This document shows positions 54,201 through 63,649 of a DNA stretch of 64,000 bases, in pieces. Position 1 is the first letter of the stretch; each line of letters opens with the position of its first letter. The notes under the pieces were generated by a model. The model made no database searches. It was not told the origin of the DNA and saw nothing but the letters and a program-made list of their open reading frames with translations. Both the position numbers and the translations under genes were made by a program. Origin of the DNA: Ignavibacteria bacterium (GTDB lineage Bacteria; Bacteroidota; Ignavibacteria; Kapaibacteriales; UBA4661); assembly GCA_013298775.1 (NCBI GenBank), contig JAAFIV010000001.1:124001-188000 (forward strand). Direction: 5' to 3'.

Positions 54201-54230
54201 GGGCTTACATCTGAGTTCAAATGTAAGCCC
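54201..54230 (-). terminator. terminator after secF
   Basis: 10-bp perfect stem GGGCTTACAT (54201-54210) and complement (54221-54230) with an A-run at 54195-54200 that reads as U-run on the minus strand. 60 bp past the secF stop. Confidence 0.85.
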
Positions 54231-54290
54231 TGCGCCGATGTTTTCCAAGATGCTTTTGCATCAATCTGCGTGCAATTACGCTACCCGCAA

Positions 54291-55253
54291 TTACGCTACT
54301 TTCGCTTTCGCGGTCAAAGTTGCGTAGGTTTCTTTGTGCAGGTCGTATTTTTTCACCGATTCCAAGTACCAGCCTACAAACGAGGTAGCAATGTAAATCG
54401 AAGAATACGCACCCGTGATAAAGCCAATCAACATCACAAACGCAAAGCCTTGAAGCACTTCACCGCCGAAAACGGTGATGACCAAAAGTACCAATACCGC
54501 CGTAAGTACGGTGTTGATAGTGCGGCTCAAGGTCTCATTGATACTGAGGTTCATCATGTCCAAGAAGGGCATATTTTTGAGCTTCTCGCGGTTCTCGCGG
54601 ATACGGTCGAAAATAATAACCGTGTCGTGAACGGAGAAACCAATTACCGTCAGCATTGCCGCGAGTGTACTTTGATTTATTTCAAGGTTAATAATGCCCA
54701 AATCGTGAACCATGACCGAAATCACAAACGCGATAATGGCATCGTGCAGAAGCGCGACGAGCGCACCCAAACCGTATAAGAACTCAAAGCGGAAGGCAAT
54801 ATAAATCGTAATCATAAGAAACGACAAACCAAGTGCCAAGATAGCTTTACTGCGGAGTTCCGCACCTACTTTGGGACCGATTTTATCAACCTTCAAGAGT
54901 GTTGGTGTCGAGTTTGGAAATGATTTTTTGAGGGTTTCCAAAATTGCGGTCGAGGTATAATCTTTTCCAACAACGTTGGGCAAGCGAATCAAAAATTCAT
55001 CGCTACGTCCGTAGGATTTAATCTCCGAACCCGTGAATTTTGCTTCGTCCATTACCTTACGAACCTGCTCGGTTTGCACCGCAGCACCGCTAAATTTAAT
55101 GCCGACTTCAGTACCGCCAACAAAGTCAATACCGTAATCCAAGCCCTTAATTGCGACAACGAGCAAACCAATAATGTTAATGGCGATTGACATAAAGAAG
55201 AACAAGCGACGCTTGCTCATAAAGTCAATTTTTGTATCGTGAAAAAATTGCAT
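54291..55253 (-). CDS. secF: protein-export membrane protein SecF
   Basis: Inner-membrane subunit of the SecDF complex that uses the proton gradient to drive the late stage of Sec translocation. 320 residues, six transmembrane helices with a periplasmic P1 domain between TM1 and TM2. Characteristic: GLDYGIDFVGGTEVGIKF, the SecF hallmark VVGKDYTSTAILETLKKSF to DKIGPKVGAEL, VGFSVHDTVIIFDRIREN, SINETLSRTINTVLTAVLVL, and GAYSSIYIATSFVGWYL. Start ATG 55253, 26 bp downstream of secD, so co-transcribed; terminator at 54201. Confidence 0.97.
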   Translation of the reverse strand: MQFFHDTKIDFMSKRRLFFFMSIAINIIGLLVVAIKGLDYGIDFVGGTEVGIKFSGAAVQTEQVRKVMDEAKFTGSEIKSYGRSDEFLIRLPNVVGKDYTSTAILETLKKSFPNSTPTLLKVDKIGPKVGAELRSKAILALGLSFLMITIYIAFRFEFLYGLGALVALLHDAIIAFVISVMVHDLGIINLEINQSTLAAMLTVIGFSVHDTVIIFDRIRENREKLKNMPFLDMMNLSINETLSRTINTVLTAVLVLLVITVFGGEVLQGFAFVMLIGFITGAYSSIYIATSFVGWYLESVKKYDLHKETYATLTAKAKVA

Positions 55254-55279
55254 GATAAATTCTCCAAGTTTGAAATGTA

Positions 55280-57337
55280 TTACGCAGTTGCTTTGTCCTC
55301 AGCCGGCTGACCAAGGTTGAAATGAGTTGCGCCACGCGAAAGGATAAGCTCAAAGAACACTTTCGAGAGCGTAATACCAGTAAAAAGCGTAACGATAATA
55401 CCAATCATCAGGGTTACGGCAAAACCACGAATTGGACCTGTTCCCAAATAGAAGAGAATCGCGCCCGTAATCATAGTGGTAATGTTTGAGTCCAAAATCG
55501 CGTTAAATGCGCGTTTGAAGCCTTCATCTACCGCCGCACGGAGTGAGCGTCCGCGACGCAATTCCTCACGAATACGCTCGAAAACGAGGATGTTCGTGTC
55601 CACCGCCATAGCGAAGGTCAAAATCAAACCAGCGATGCCCGGAAGCGTGAGCGTACCAGCGAAAGCCGCCAATACTGCGATGATAATGATGATGTTTACC
55701 GTTACTGCGATGTCCGCAAGAATGCCAGCCGTTGCGTAGTAGATAATCATGAACAGCACAACGAGCAAGGCAGAAATCACGCTGGAAAGAATACCTTTGC
55801 GAATAGAATCCTCGCCGAGCGACGGACCAACAACGCGCTCTTCCACGATTTTCACGGGAGCTTTCAGTGCGCCTGCCTTCAAGATAATTTCCAACAAACG
55901 TGCTTCTTCAATGTTCGCGCTACCTGTGATTTGCGAGCGTCCGCCTGTGATTTTGTTCTGTACCGTTGGTGCAGAATAAACCCGGTCGTCCAACACAACT
56001 GCAATGCGCTTTTTCACATTCGCGCCCGTTACCCGCGCCCATGTTGCTGCGCCGTCGGCGTTCATGTCCATCATTACCATTGGGGTATTGTTGGTTGGGT
56101 CGAAGGTTGCTTGTGCGTCGGAGATAACATCACCTGTGAGTTCAGCTTTTGCAAGCACACCGTAGATGTAGTAAATCTTCACGCCTTGTTTTTCGTAGAA
56201 CGGCTCAGGTTTTGCAGAGATGAGTGCTTGATATTCATTGCCAACAATGCGGCGAACATCATTTCGTGCCATAATTTGCTCAAATTCCGCAACTTGCTCA
56301 TCCGCAATTTGGAAGGTATAATCGCCTTCAGGGAATTCATTCTTTTCGTAAATCACTGGCACAGGTTGGCGATTTTGCGCGCCTTCTGGCGGATTAAAGA
56401 ACGTCGCAAAGAGCGAGGTAAACGGATAATCTTTTTTGAATTTCGCACGTTTTTGGTCATCGGTCAAACCCGCGTAGGGGTCTTTTTTCGTCGTGTCATT
56501 GCTATTGCTGTTGCTTGCAACGGTCGCTGTTGATGTTGCCGATGCGGTTGCTCCAGAGCTGGCAACGGTGCCTGTTGTCGAGGCTGTTGGTGCAACACCT
56601 TTATTTTTCAAAAGTTGGTCAATAGCGTAGAAAGCGCGTACAATCTGAACGTTATTGCGAACAAGTTTGAATTCAAGACGAGCCGTTGTTTGGAGAAGTG
56701 AGCGTACTTCTGCTTCATTGTTTACGCCTGGAAGCTCAAGAACGATGCGGCGTGTACCTTGTTTTTGGATGGTTGTTTCGGCAACACCGTATTTGTCAAT
56801 ACGCTGGCGGACAACTTCCATTGCTTGGTCAATCGCTTCGTTGATATTGCGTTCAAGACGTTTTACAATCGCATCTTCGCTGAGGTCGCGGTTATCGCCG
56901 GTGTCGTAATACGAGAAAAGTTTACGACCTTTTGGGCGAGCGATTGCATCAAAATTTTTCAGAAAAGCTCCAAGTACGTCATCATCGCCGGAAGCATCTA
57001 CTTGCTGGCGCGTTTTTTCGATAACTTCAAGGAAAATATCGTCCACTGCTTCACGCATAGCCGATTCTTCCAAAAGGCGCACCACATCTACTTCGAGCGT
57101 TACATAAATACCACCTTGCAAGTCCAAGCCGAGTTTGAGGCGGCTGTCTTTTGCCTTGCGCAGTGTTTCGCCGTTTTCTTTGTCGAAAGCAGCGAGAGCG
57201 GTCTCGTTCTTTGCATTGACCAACTCTTGACGTTGTTTGTCAAGCTGGGATGCGCGGAACGTCGGAAACAGCAATATTCCAGCCGCGATGAGCGGGAGAA
57301 TAATAATCAGCCATTTTCCAAGTAATCCTTTTTTCAA
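55280..57337 (-). CDS. secD: protein-export membrane protein SecD
   Basis: Partner of SecF in the SecDF translocation motor. 685 residues from TTG 57337 (MKKGLLGKW); TTG is the only start matching the family N-terminus. TM1 at 10-27, then RLKLGLDLQGGIYVTLEVD, a large periplasmic P1 domain including VVRQRIDKYGVAETTIQKQGTRRIVLELPGVN, a low-complexity insert TASTTGTVASSGATASATSTATVASNSNSND, then TM2-6: AVDTNILVFERIREELRRG and GFKRAFNAILDSNITTMITGAIL. No sign that SecDF are fused. The Thr/Ser/Ala-rich insert within the P1 domain is unusual in length. Confidence 0.97.
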   Translation of the reverse strand: MKKGLLGKWLIIILPLIAAGILLFPTFRASQLDKQRQELVNAKNETALAAFDKENGETLRKAKDSRLKLGLDLQGGIYVTLEVDVVRLLEESAMREAVDDIFLEVIEKTRQQVDASGDDDVLGAFLKNFDAIARPKGRKLFSYYDTGDNRDLSEDAIVKRLERNINEAIDQAMEVVRQRIDKYGVAETTIQKQGTRRIVLELPGVNNEAEVRSLLQTTARLEFKLVRNNVQIVRAFYAIDQLLKNKGVAPTASTTGTVASSGATASATSTATVASNSNSNDTTKKDPYAGLTDDQKRAKFKKDYPFTSLFATFFNPPEGAQNRQPVPVIYEKNEFPEGDYTFQIADEQVAEFEQIMARNDVRRIVGNEYQALISAKPEPFYEKQGVKIYYIYGVLAKAELTGDVISDAQATFDPTNNTPMVMMDMNADGAATWARVTGANVKKRIAVVLDDRVYSAPTVQNKITGGRSQITGSANIEEARLLEIILKAGALKAPVKIVEERVVGPSLGEDSIRKGILSSVISALLVVLFMIIYYATAGILADIAVTVNIIIIIAVLAAFAGTLTLPGIAGLILTFAMAVDTNILVFERIREELRRGRSLRAAVDEGFKRAFNAILDSNITTMITGAILFYLGTGPIRGFAVTLMIGIIVTLFTGITLSKVFFELILSRGATHFNLGQPAEDKATA

Positions 57338-57673
57338 GGTTCTACTCCTTCAAATAGTGAAAGTTGTGCAAACAAAACGAAATGGTTTATGTCAAATTTT
57401 GAGGGTATTCAACGCCAGCGAATCAAGGAATGATGCGGCTTTGAAAGGGGTAAACTGCGCAAATATCGGTGCATTCCGATAAATTATGCAGACCCGCAAT
57501 ATACGAGGAGTCTAGGAAATAATCAACGAAAATTCATTCACATTCATCAATAATGGCATGGAAATTCATAATGATAGCGTAGAAATGCGAGGAAATCTGG
57601 TAGGGAAATCAGGAAAGATATTGAGAATTGATGCGGTTTTTGCGAGGCAGAATAGTAGAGAAGATTGCAAATA
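57338..57673. other. promoter region of secD
   Basis: Non-coding region upstream of secD. I see AT-rich runs but cannot assign a promoter pair or operator. No gene. Confidence 0.4.
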
Positions 57674-57751
57674 GTCCACGAATCTCACGAATTGACACGA
57701 ATCACGAAAACAATCGAAGCAAATTCGTGAAGATTCGTGCGATTCGTGGAC
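57674..57751. repeat. inverted repeat of the CACGAATC type
   Basis: 78 bp. GTCCACGAATCTCACGAATT at the left faces AATTCGTGAAGATTCGTGCGATTCGTGGAC at the right. No clear TSD. A further palindromic core type, located just beyond the small lipoprotein gene stop at 57760. Confidence 0.7.
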
Positions 57752-57759
57752 AAATGAAA

Positions 57760-58200
57760 CTATCGCTCAGAAATTTTAGAAATAAACCACAAACTATCGA
57801 TGCGCACCGTCGTAAAAGTAAGTTCTTTCAAATAGCCAAATTCGGTGCGTAAACGCTGACGGACGGGCGAGAGCGTATCCACACGCTGTGCAGTGATGTC
57901 GCGCTTCGTGATGATGCGCCCCAGCCGTGCGATTTCTTCTTGCATATCCAATTTCTCTATCGCCAAGAGCGGGCGTTCATCATCGCTTGCCATCACTTTC
58001 ATTGCCGCTTGGACGTTGTTGCTGTCAATTTCCGACTTAAAAAGCAGCACCACGCCTTGCGGACTTTCTTGGTCGCGCTCAGTAATGGTGCGGGTATTCG
58101 TCGGTTCTTTTACCACAATCATTGCACAAGCGGTGCAAAGGAGGAAGCAGGGAACAATGCTTGCGAGTAAAAGCCGTGAATGCCGCATATAATCTTGCAT
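57760..58200 (-). CDS. small putative lipoprotein, unknown function
   Basis: About 146 residues from ATG 58200 (MQDYMRHSRLLL). Hydrophobic leader LLLASIVPCFLLCTACAM with Cys positions that could be a lipobox (TAC), though the -3 residue is Cys rather than Leu. The mature part is alpha/beta with GVVLLFKSEIDSNNVQAAMKVMASDDERPLLAIEKLDMQEEIARLGRII, NTF2/DUF4878-like in feel, then VRQRLRTEFGYLKELTFTTVRIDSLWFISKI. Not assignable to a family with confidence. Downstream of the Rpn-type gene on the same strand. Confidence 0.6.
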   Translation of the reverse strand: MQDYMRHSRLLLASIVPCFLLCTACAMIVVKEPTNTRTITERDQESPQGVVLLFKSEIDSNNVQAAMKVMASDDERPLLAIEKLDMQEEIARLGRIITKRDITAQRVDTLSPVRQRLRTEFGYLKELTFTTVRIDSLWFISKISER

Positions 58201-58267
58201 TGGAGGTTGGAGAGTGTTTTTTCTTGTCATGGTCGCATTTGTACGATGGCGCGGCGAACGCAAGGTT

Positions 58268-59065
58268 TTACGAGTGCTGCAAGGCTTTTACCGCCTTGAT
58301 GCTCAATCCCGTTACCCGCGCTATCATCTTGATTTCAAGCCCTTCGGCAAGCAAATTTTGTGCGATAGCGATTTGTTTTGCATGTGCGCCTTGTTCCATG
58401 TTTTTCTTTTCCATTGCCTTCAAATCGCGGTAGTAGCGTGTTTTTTCCAAACCGCTTAATGTTGGTTCGACCATAGCTTTTATCTCCTCAAAACTTAGGT
58501 TGGGTAATATTGCGGAAATTATGCCGTGGAGCAAGCGCGTAACATTGGAACGTTTTTTCTTCGACATTGGCGAGGACAAAACCTTTTGTACCGTATCAGC
58601 AATAATTTCCTTTTGCTTCGGCGCATTCAAAAGCTGTACGATATTGAGCGGAAAATCTGCCAATGCTTCCTGCGGCAATTCATTCAAATATACGATTTTT
58701 AGACGACCCGATGCAAGATACTCGCGGTACGCATCTGGTACACCCGCATCAATGCTGCGCTTGGGGAATATCACCACGACACGCCAGTATCCTTGTGGCT
58801 GATGCTGGTACAAAAACACCATAATCTCTGCAAAAATACGCTCGTACAGCGTTGCGTCTTTTTGGTACTGCACTTCCACGAAGAAAAATGTATCGTGAAA
58901 ATCCGCCAGAGCCAGCACACCATCAAGGCGGAAGGACAAATCCTTTATTTCCACCGATTGAAACCGATACGCCGAACTCTTTTCCGTGATTGGCTCTCCC
59001 GCAAGGAGCAGCAAGGCTTCGGGCAGAAGCTGGAAGTATTTGTAAAAAAGCGAATCGGATTTCAT
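58268..59065 (-). CDS. Rpn/DUF2887-type PD-(D/E)XK nuclease-like protein
   Basis: About 265 residues from ATG 59065 (MKSDSLFYKYFQLLPEALLLL), an opening typical of DUF2887 proteins. The core shows LDGVLALADFHDTFFFVEVQYQKDATLYERIFAEIMVFLYQ, where an acidic residue, E-V-Q and following motif resemble the restriction-like active site (E/D-x-K variant with Q). Rpn family members are DNase-like and have been linked to recombination. A C-terminal predicted coiled coil (KAMEKKNMEQGAHAKQIAIAQNLLAEGLEIKMIARVTGLS) ends it. No transposase motifs. Overlaps nothing; neighbours share the minus strand. Confidence 0.75.
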   Translation of the reverse strand: MKSDSLFYKYFQLLPEALLLLAGEPITEKSSAYRFQSVEIKDLSFRLDGVLALADFHDTFFFVEVQYQKDATLYERIFAEIMVFLYQHQPQGYWRVVVIFPKRSIDAGVPDAYREYLASGRLKIVYLNELPQEALADFPLNIVQLLNAPKQKEIIADTVQKVLSSPMSKKKRSNVTRLLHGIISAILPNLSFEEIKAMVEPTLSGLEKTRYYRDLKAMEKKNMEQGAHAKQIAIAQNLLAEGLEIKMIARVTGLSIKAVKALQHS

Positions 59066-59085
59066 TGGCTGTATCAATCTCGCGC

Positions 59086-60372
59086 TTAGGGGCGCGTTAC
59101 AATGTCATTGATAAACCACTGCGCACTGTTCAGAGCTTGTTCTGGCGATTTTATCCCGTACAATGCTTCTACAATCGCATCCTCCACAACCCGCTCAATA
59201 TCAAGCCAGTGGCGGTGTATCGGCGAAGTATGCGAGCTTTCTAACTGCTCGACAAATACTTTACGGTATGGGGCAGAAAGCACGTATTCATCACGCATGA
59301 AGCGTTTATCGGCGGGAATACCAGCATCTTGGAATTGCTTCAAGAGGGCGAGCGCATTGTCGCCGCTTGTGATAAACAACGCCAAACGCCGCGCCAAGGA
59401 AGGATTGCGCGTGTTCCGATTCACCGCGACATACTCTACGCCAGCAAACGACGCGCTTTTCGCGCCAAAGGCTGGAATGAGGGCAACGCCAAAGGGCAGC
59501 GAAGGAGATTCTTTCTTGATTTTATCCAGCAGCCACGCGCCCGAAATCCAAAAACCGAGTTTCCCGCGAACAAAAAGATTGTCCAATTCGCGCTGGGTTT
59601 CGATAAATCCTGCCCGCGACAAATCGCAGTACATTTGCAGCGCGTCAATGTTTGCGCGGCTGTTGATGACGGGACGGCTGCTATCGTCCAGCACATCGCC
59701 ACCCGCGCTCCAAAACATTGGTAGAACGCGCTTGTACAAACGATGCTCGTCCGAACCATTCGCGCCAAAGCCGTACACGCGGTCTCTCATGCCTTTTGCG
59801 GCTTGTTCATCGCCAAGCGCGTGAACGGCACGTGCCGCGCGAAGTAGCTCTGGTGCGGTCTTCGGCGGCGCATCCATGCCGATTTGCCTCAGTAAATTCT
59901 TGTTGTAAAACAGCACCCGTGTATCAACCGTCCAAGGGAGCGCGAAAATGCTGTCGTTGTACTTGGCGGTTTTATGCGTGAATTCTGCAAAATTGTTCAA
60001 ATGCAAACCCGACTTCGATAAATTCAGCAATACGCCACCTTGTGAAAACTGCGCAACCCAGTCCGAACCAAGCTCCAGCACGTCTGGCGCGGTGTTCGAG
60101 TTGAATGCTGCAATGAGCTTCGTTTTGCCGTCGCCCCAGCTTAAATCTACGAGTTTTACTTTGCAGTCGTGTTCTTGCTCAAACCGCGCAACAATTGCCC
60201 GCAACGCCTCTCGCTGCTTGGGTTCGCTGCGAAAATGCCAGAAAATGAGGTCTTTGGATTCACCAAATATGGGAACAGTTTCGTCTTCACGCGAGCATTG
60301 CCCCGAAAGCAGCATGAGTGCTGATGTTGCAGCACAACAAACAAGCAGAATATGGCGAATAAGTTTTTGCAC
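59086..60372 (-). CDS. extracellular solute-binding protein (sugar-type ABC)
   Basis: About 428 residues from a GTG at 60372 (VQKLIRHILLVCCAATSALMLLSGQCSRE), which gives a signal with a Cys-containing end. The frame reaches an ATG at 60438, but that overlaps the upstream gene by 29 bp and yields an implausible signal. The mature protein is a type I binding protein: DLIFWHFRSEPKQREALRAIVARFEQEHDCKVKLV, TAPDVLELGSDWVAQF, IFALPWTVDTRVLFYNKNLL, KLGFWISGAWLLDKI, VALIPAFG. Such proteins deliver sugars to an ABC permease; no permease is in the window. The position of the start is uncertain. Confidence 0.85.
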   Translation of the reverse strand: MQKLIRHILLVCCAATSALMLLSGQCSREDETVPIFGESKDLIFWHFRSEPKQREALRAIVARFEQEHDCKVKLVDLSWGDGKTKLIAAFNSNTAPDVLELGSDWVAQFSQGGVLLNLSKSGLHLNNFAEFTHKTAKYNDSIFALPWTVDTRVLFYNKNLLRQIGMDAPPKTAPELLRAARAVHALGDEQAAKGMRDRVYGFGANGSDEHRLYKRVLPMFWSAGGDVLDDSSRPVINSRANIDALQMYCDLSRAGFIETQRELDNLFVRGKLGFWISGAWLLDKIKKESPSLPFGVALIPAFGAKSASFAGVEYVAVNRNTRNPSLARRLALFITSGDNALALLKQFQDAGIPADKRFMRDEYVLSAPYRKVFVEQLESSHTSPIHRHWLDIERVVEDAIVEALYGIKSPEQALNSAQWFINDIVTRP

Positions 60373-60409
60373 AATGATTACCTGAAGAAAGAGAGTTTGC
60401 GAAGGAAAA

Positions 60410-61135
60410 TTACCGCGCAAGGCGAGTAATAGAGCCAAGTGCAGGCTCTATTGCTTGCATGTCGTCGCCGGCTGTTTGGCGTTGGATGGCGAAGTCGAAC
60501 TGCACGGCTTCCGTCGGCTTCAAGCCAGCAAATACCACGCGAATAAGCCCTTTATCTGCCTCTTGAATGAAAAATTGCGTGATTTTTATATCGCCCTTCA
60601 GAAAGAACGTTGTGGTAATACTTGCAGGCGAAAACCGCGTCCGCACAAGGTTTTCGTAATCTTTGAGGAATTGGTCGTAAGAAATATTTTTCAAACGAAT
60701 GCTCGAAACGAGCATACTGTTTCGTGCGCGAAAAGCATGAACGGGCTGAATACTGTATTGTGGCGACGCATACGCGGCAAACTTGGTGGCAATATCGCTT
60801 GCCGCAAGAGAATTTGGCGAAAGCGGCACGTAATTTCGCGGCGGAGCAAAGGAAACACCCAACGCCACATCATTCACAAACGCGCCAACTTTATCGGCAT
60901 CAACCGAAAACGCGACCTGTTCTTGGGAATTTTTCTGCTCGTATCTCCCCATCGGGTTCTGCTGAATCGTAGCCGTCGTGCCAGATTGCGGGTTTTGTTG
61001 TGAAAATGTATTTTGTGGTGTGGTATTCTGTGCTGTACCATTTTGCTCATCTTTTTTGCACGAGGCGAGGAAAGAGGAACAAAGTACAACTACCGCAAGG
61101 CTTGTGGTGATGCGCTGTTGAAGTCGGGTGTACAT
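60410..61135 (-). CDS. predicted lipoprotein of unknown function
   Basis: 241 residues. Lipoprotein signal with lipobox FLASC (Cys26) and no other recognisable domain: a T/Q/N-rich tether (NGTAQNTTPQNTFSQQNPQSGTTATIQQNP), then an alpha/beta domain with SFAPPRNYVPLSPNSLAASDIATKFAAYASPQY and KNISYDQFLKDYENLVRTRF. C-terminal VVFAGLKPTEAVQFDFAIQRQ. Likely outer-membrane or periplasmic. 37 bp upstream of the solute-binding protein start at 60372, so probably co-transcribed. Confidence 0.7.
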   Translation of the reverse strand: MYTRLQQRITTSLAVVVLCSSFLASCKKDEQNGTAQNTTPQNTFSQQNPQSGTTATIQQNPMGRYEQKNSQEQVAFSVDADKVGAFVNDVALGVSFAPPRNYVPLSPNSLAASDIATKFAAYASPQYSIQPVHAFRARNSMLVSSIRLKNISYDQFLKDYENLVRTRFSPASITTTFFLKGDIKITQFFIQEADKGLIRVVFAGLKPTEAVQFDFAIQRQTAGDDMQAIEPALGSITRLAR

Positions 61136-61174
61136 GTAGGAAGAATAGTGAAATGATTGATGAAGTGTATGGAT

Positions 61175-61263
61175 GTAAGGCTCTCACTTCCCAGTGAGGG
61201 TCTCACTTTCGGCAAAGTATCGTGGTCAAAGTGAGAGCCTTTGGTAAGAATTGATACCCTCAC
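61175..61263. repeat. two family E palindromes
   Basis: First unit 61175-61206 (GTAAGGCTCTCA ... TGAGGGTCTCAC), second 61231-61263 (GTGAGAGCCTTT ... GATACCCTCAC, less perfect). They lie between the lipoprotein gene start and the TPR kinase stop, the only place in the window with two full units. Confidence 0.78.
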
Positions 61264-61277
61264 GGTTGTTGCGGTTT

Positions 61278-63503
61278 CTACGCCACCGCAACAGGAAACT
61301 CTGCTACAAACGTCGCGCCTTTGCCCAGCTTGCTTTCGCACCAGACGCGCCCACTCATGGCTTCGACGAGGCGTTTGACAATCGAAAGACCTAGACCCGT
61401 AGAATGCTCTCCAGCAGTGGGCTGTGCGGTGAGGCGAGCAAATTTACCAAAAAGTTTTGCTTTATCTTCCGCGCTAATGCCTGGACCTTCGTCCTGCACC
61501 TCCACGCGCACGTACTGTTGCGCTATTCCCGCACCGCTTTGCCCCGAAAAGGCTGATATTTCCGAGCTTACCACGCGTACCCAAACATTTTTATTGGCGG
61601 GCGAGTATTTTATGGCATTAGAAACCAGATTTTCAACGATTTGGTAAAAAATATTCGGGTCGCCGGTGATGAATTTATCAGGTGCTTGGTTGTCGTAGCG
61701 AAGTTTGATAGATTTTGCATTTGCTTTTACTTGCCAATCTTGCGCGATTTGCTCCGTGATTTCGCCTGGCTGCACCGGCTCTGTCGCCATTTCGAGCTTG
61801 CCTGATTCAATGCGATTCAATTCCAGCAAATTATGGATAATAAGCCGCATCCGCTCTGCTGTAACTTCAACATTACCGATCATTTCCAGCACGTCTTCTT
61901 TGCTCATGCGGTCGTAATATCGCTTTATTGCGCTGGCGGACATGACAATTGACGATAGCGGATTTTTCAAGTCGTGCGCTGCAATTGCGAGGAAGTCGTT
62001 GAGCTGCTCATTGAGTTCATTCAGTTGGCTGTTGCCAGTTTGTAGTTCTTCATTCGCTTTTTCAATCTGTTCGGCTTGCCTTTCCAGCGTTTTTTGTTTG
62101 TGTTCGAGATTGATATTGAGTTCAAGCAATTCATTGTTTGCCATCTCAATTTCACGAGTTTGCTCTTCCAAAATTCCCTGTTGCCGTTGCAGATTGATAT
62201 TCGCCTCATGCAGCTCCGTATTGGCAAGCTGAATCTCGCTTGCTTGCTCTTCCAACATCTTTTGCTGACGCAGAATTTCCTCGTTTTGCTGCGAAAGAAG
62301 TTGGTTCGCTTTCTTTTGCTGATGATTGCTGCGGAACAGCACATACGCCAGCACAAATACCATCACAAACCCAACAGCAAAACTATTACGAATAAGCTGC
62401 TGAATTTGATTTTCCTTCGTGAGCAATTCTATTTGTGCTTGTCGCTTTTCGAGCGCGAGCATTGCTTCGAGGTCGGCAATTTTGCGGACACTTTCCTCAC
62501 CCGTTACGGAATCTTTCAGCGTGGAATACAAAAGTTGATAATCCAGTGCTTTTTTATAGTTTTCGCGCTTCGTGTAAATTGCTGAAAGGGTCTTACTTGC
62601 TTGTTTCATCCATTCGATTTCACCAACTTCGCGGGCGTACTCTAGCGAGGTGGAGGCAAATTCTTCTGCTTTTTTCAATTCCCCTGTCTGCAAGAGAATA
62701 CCAGCAATACTACTGAGCGTTTGCGCCACGCCCGACTTATTCCCAATGTCTTCGTATAAGTTCAATGCTTTTTGGAGATAATCCAAGCTCAGGCGCGTAT
62801 TTCCTTGTTTGCCGTACACCAGACCAATTTCCAAGCCCGATTCTGCAACGCCGTCGCGGTAGCCTGTTTCCTCGTGAATTGCTTGGCTTTTTACCAAATA
62901 TTCCAGTCCAAGCGAGTATTTCCCTTGCCGCGCATAGATTTCACCAATGTTTGTCATTGCCTTACCAACGCCGAGCAAATCGTTTGTTCGCTCGTAAATC
63001 TGCCGCGCTCGCTCGAAATACTCTAGTGCCGCTTGGTAATTGACTTGTCCTTGATAAATAAGTCCAATGCGGTTCAGTGCCTGCCCAATATCCGCCGAGT
63101 CGCGTATTTCCTCACTAATTTTCAAGGCTTTGAGGTGATAATCCAACGCTTGCGGATAATTCCCCCGCCGCCGATACACCACGCCTAAATTATTCAATGC
63201 CCGCGCCATTCCTGACTTGAGCTGCAACTGCTCCGCCAAACCCAATGCTTGTAAGCCGTATTCAATCGCACGGTCTTGGTTGGAAGTGCGATACTCCCAC
63301 GCAAGAGCATTCAGCACTGTAACCCGCTTCTCGCCTTGTGTTTTGGGCAATTCTGCTTTCAGACTGTCAATTATTGCTTTGTTTTGGATAGCCCATGCTG
63401 TACTCGGCTGGAATACAGCAATGAAGCCAAGCGCAAGGCACAGCGCAAGGCGGTAATACGGTAACATCACGTGAACACGATAATCCAATAAAACTTTGGT
63501 CAT
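61278..63503 (-). CDS. TPR-repeat sensor histidine kinase
   Basis: About 741 residues from ATG 63503 (MTKVLLDYRVHV); signal sequence LALCLALGFIAVF ... AWA. The periplasmic part (about 40-335) has roughly seven tetratricopeptide repeats (ALNNLGVVYRRRGNYPQALDYHLKALKI, ALNRIGLIYQGQVNYQAALEYFERARQIY). Then comes TM NSFAVGFVMVFVLAYVLF. A long heptad coiled coil follows, with repeated E-E-Q-x-x-E-I-x-x-A-N-x-E-L. HisKA is FLAIAAHDLKNPLSSIV. HATPase_c is NLVSNAIKYSPANKN, DEGPGISAED, GLGLSIVKRLVEAMSG. Both catalytic domains resemble the propeller kinase at 39921, so they are paralogues. The frame extends to 63716 through the family A repeat, which I discount. Confidence 0.9.
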   Translation of the reverse strand: MTKVLLDYRVHVMLPYYRLALCLALGFIAVFQPSTAWAIQNKAIIDSLKAELPKTQGEKRVTVLNALAWEYRTSNQDRAIEYGLQALGLAEQLQLKSGMARALNNLGVVYRRRGNYPQALDYHLKALKISEEIRDSADIGQALNRIGLIYQGQVNYQAALEYFERARQIYERTNDLLGVGKAMTNIGEIYARQGKYSLGLEYLVKSQAIHEETGYRDGVAESGLEIGLVYGKQGNTRLSLDYLQKALNLYEDIGNKSGVAQTLSSIAGILLQTGELKKAEEFASTSLEYAREVGEIEWMKQASKTLSAIYTKRENYKKALDYQLLYSTLKDSVTGEESVRKIADLEAMLALEKRQAQIELLTKENQIQQLIRNSFAVGFVMVFVLAYVLFRSNHQQKKANQLLSQQNEEILRQQKMLEEQASEIQLANTELHEANINLQRQQGILEEQTREIEMANNELLELNINLEHKQKTLERQAEQIEKANEELQTGNSQLNELNEQLNDFLAIAAHDLKNPLSSIVMSASAIKRYYDRMSKEDVLEMIGNVEVTAERMRLIIHNLLELNRIESGKLEMATEPVQPGEITEQIAQDWQVKANAKSIKLRYDNQAPDKFITGDPNIFYQIVENLVSNAIKYSPANKNVWVRVVSSEISAFSGQSGAGIAQQYVRVEVQDEGPGISAEDKAKLFGKFARLTAQPTAGEHSTGLGLSIVKRLVEAMSGRVWCESKLGKGATFVAEFPVAVA

Positions 63504-63649
63504 AAAAATGCTCCAGCCAAAAAGGAAGGATAGAAAAAGACAGCAACAGCGTGAAGAAGACACGCAAACATGGCATAAAATCAATAAAGAACAAAGGTGC
63601 GTTTGTAAACCGAGAATATAATAAAGTATTTGCAAAAATAGCGTTGTAA

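Noticed and set aside
61205-61263. Second family E unit as a rho-independent terminator of the lipoprotein gene
   Set aside because: It lies upstream, not downstream, of that gene on the minus strand and lacks a U-run.
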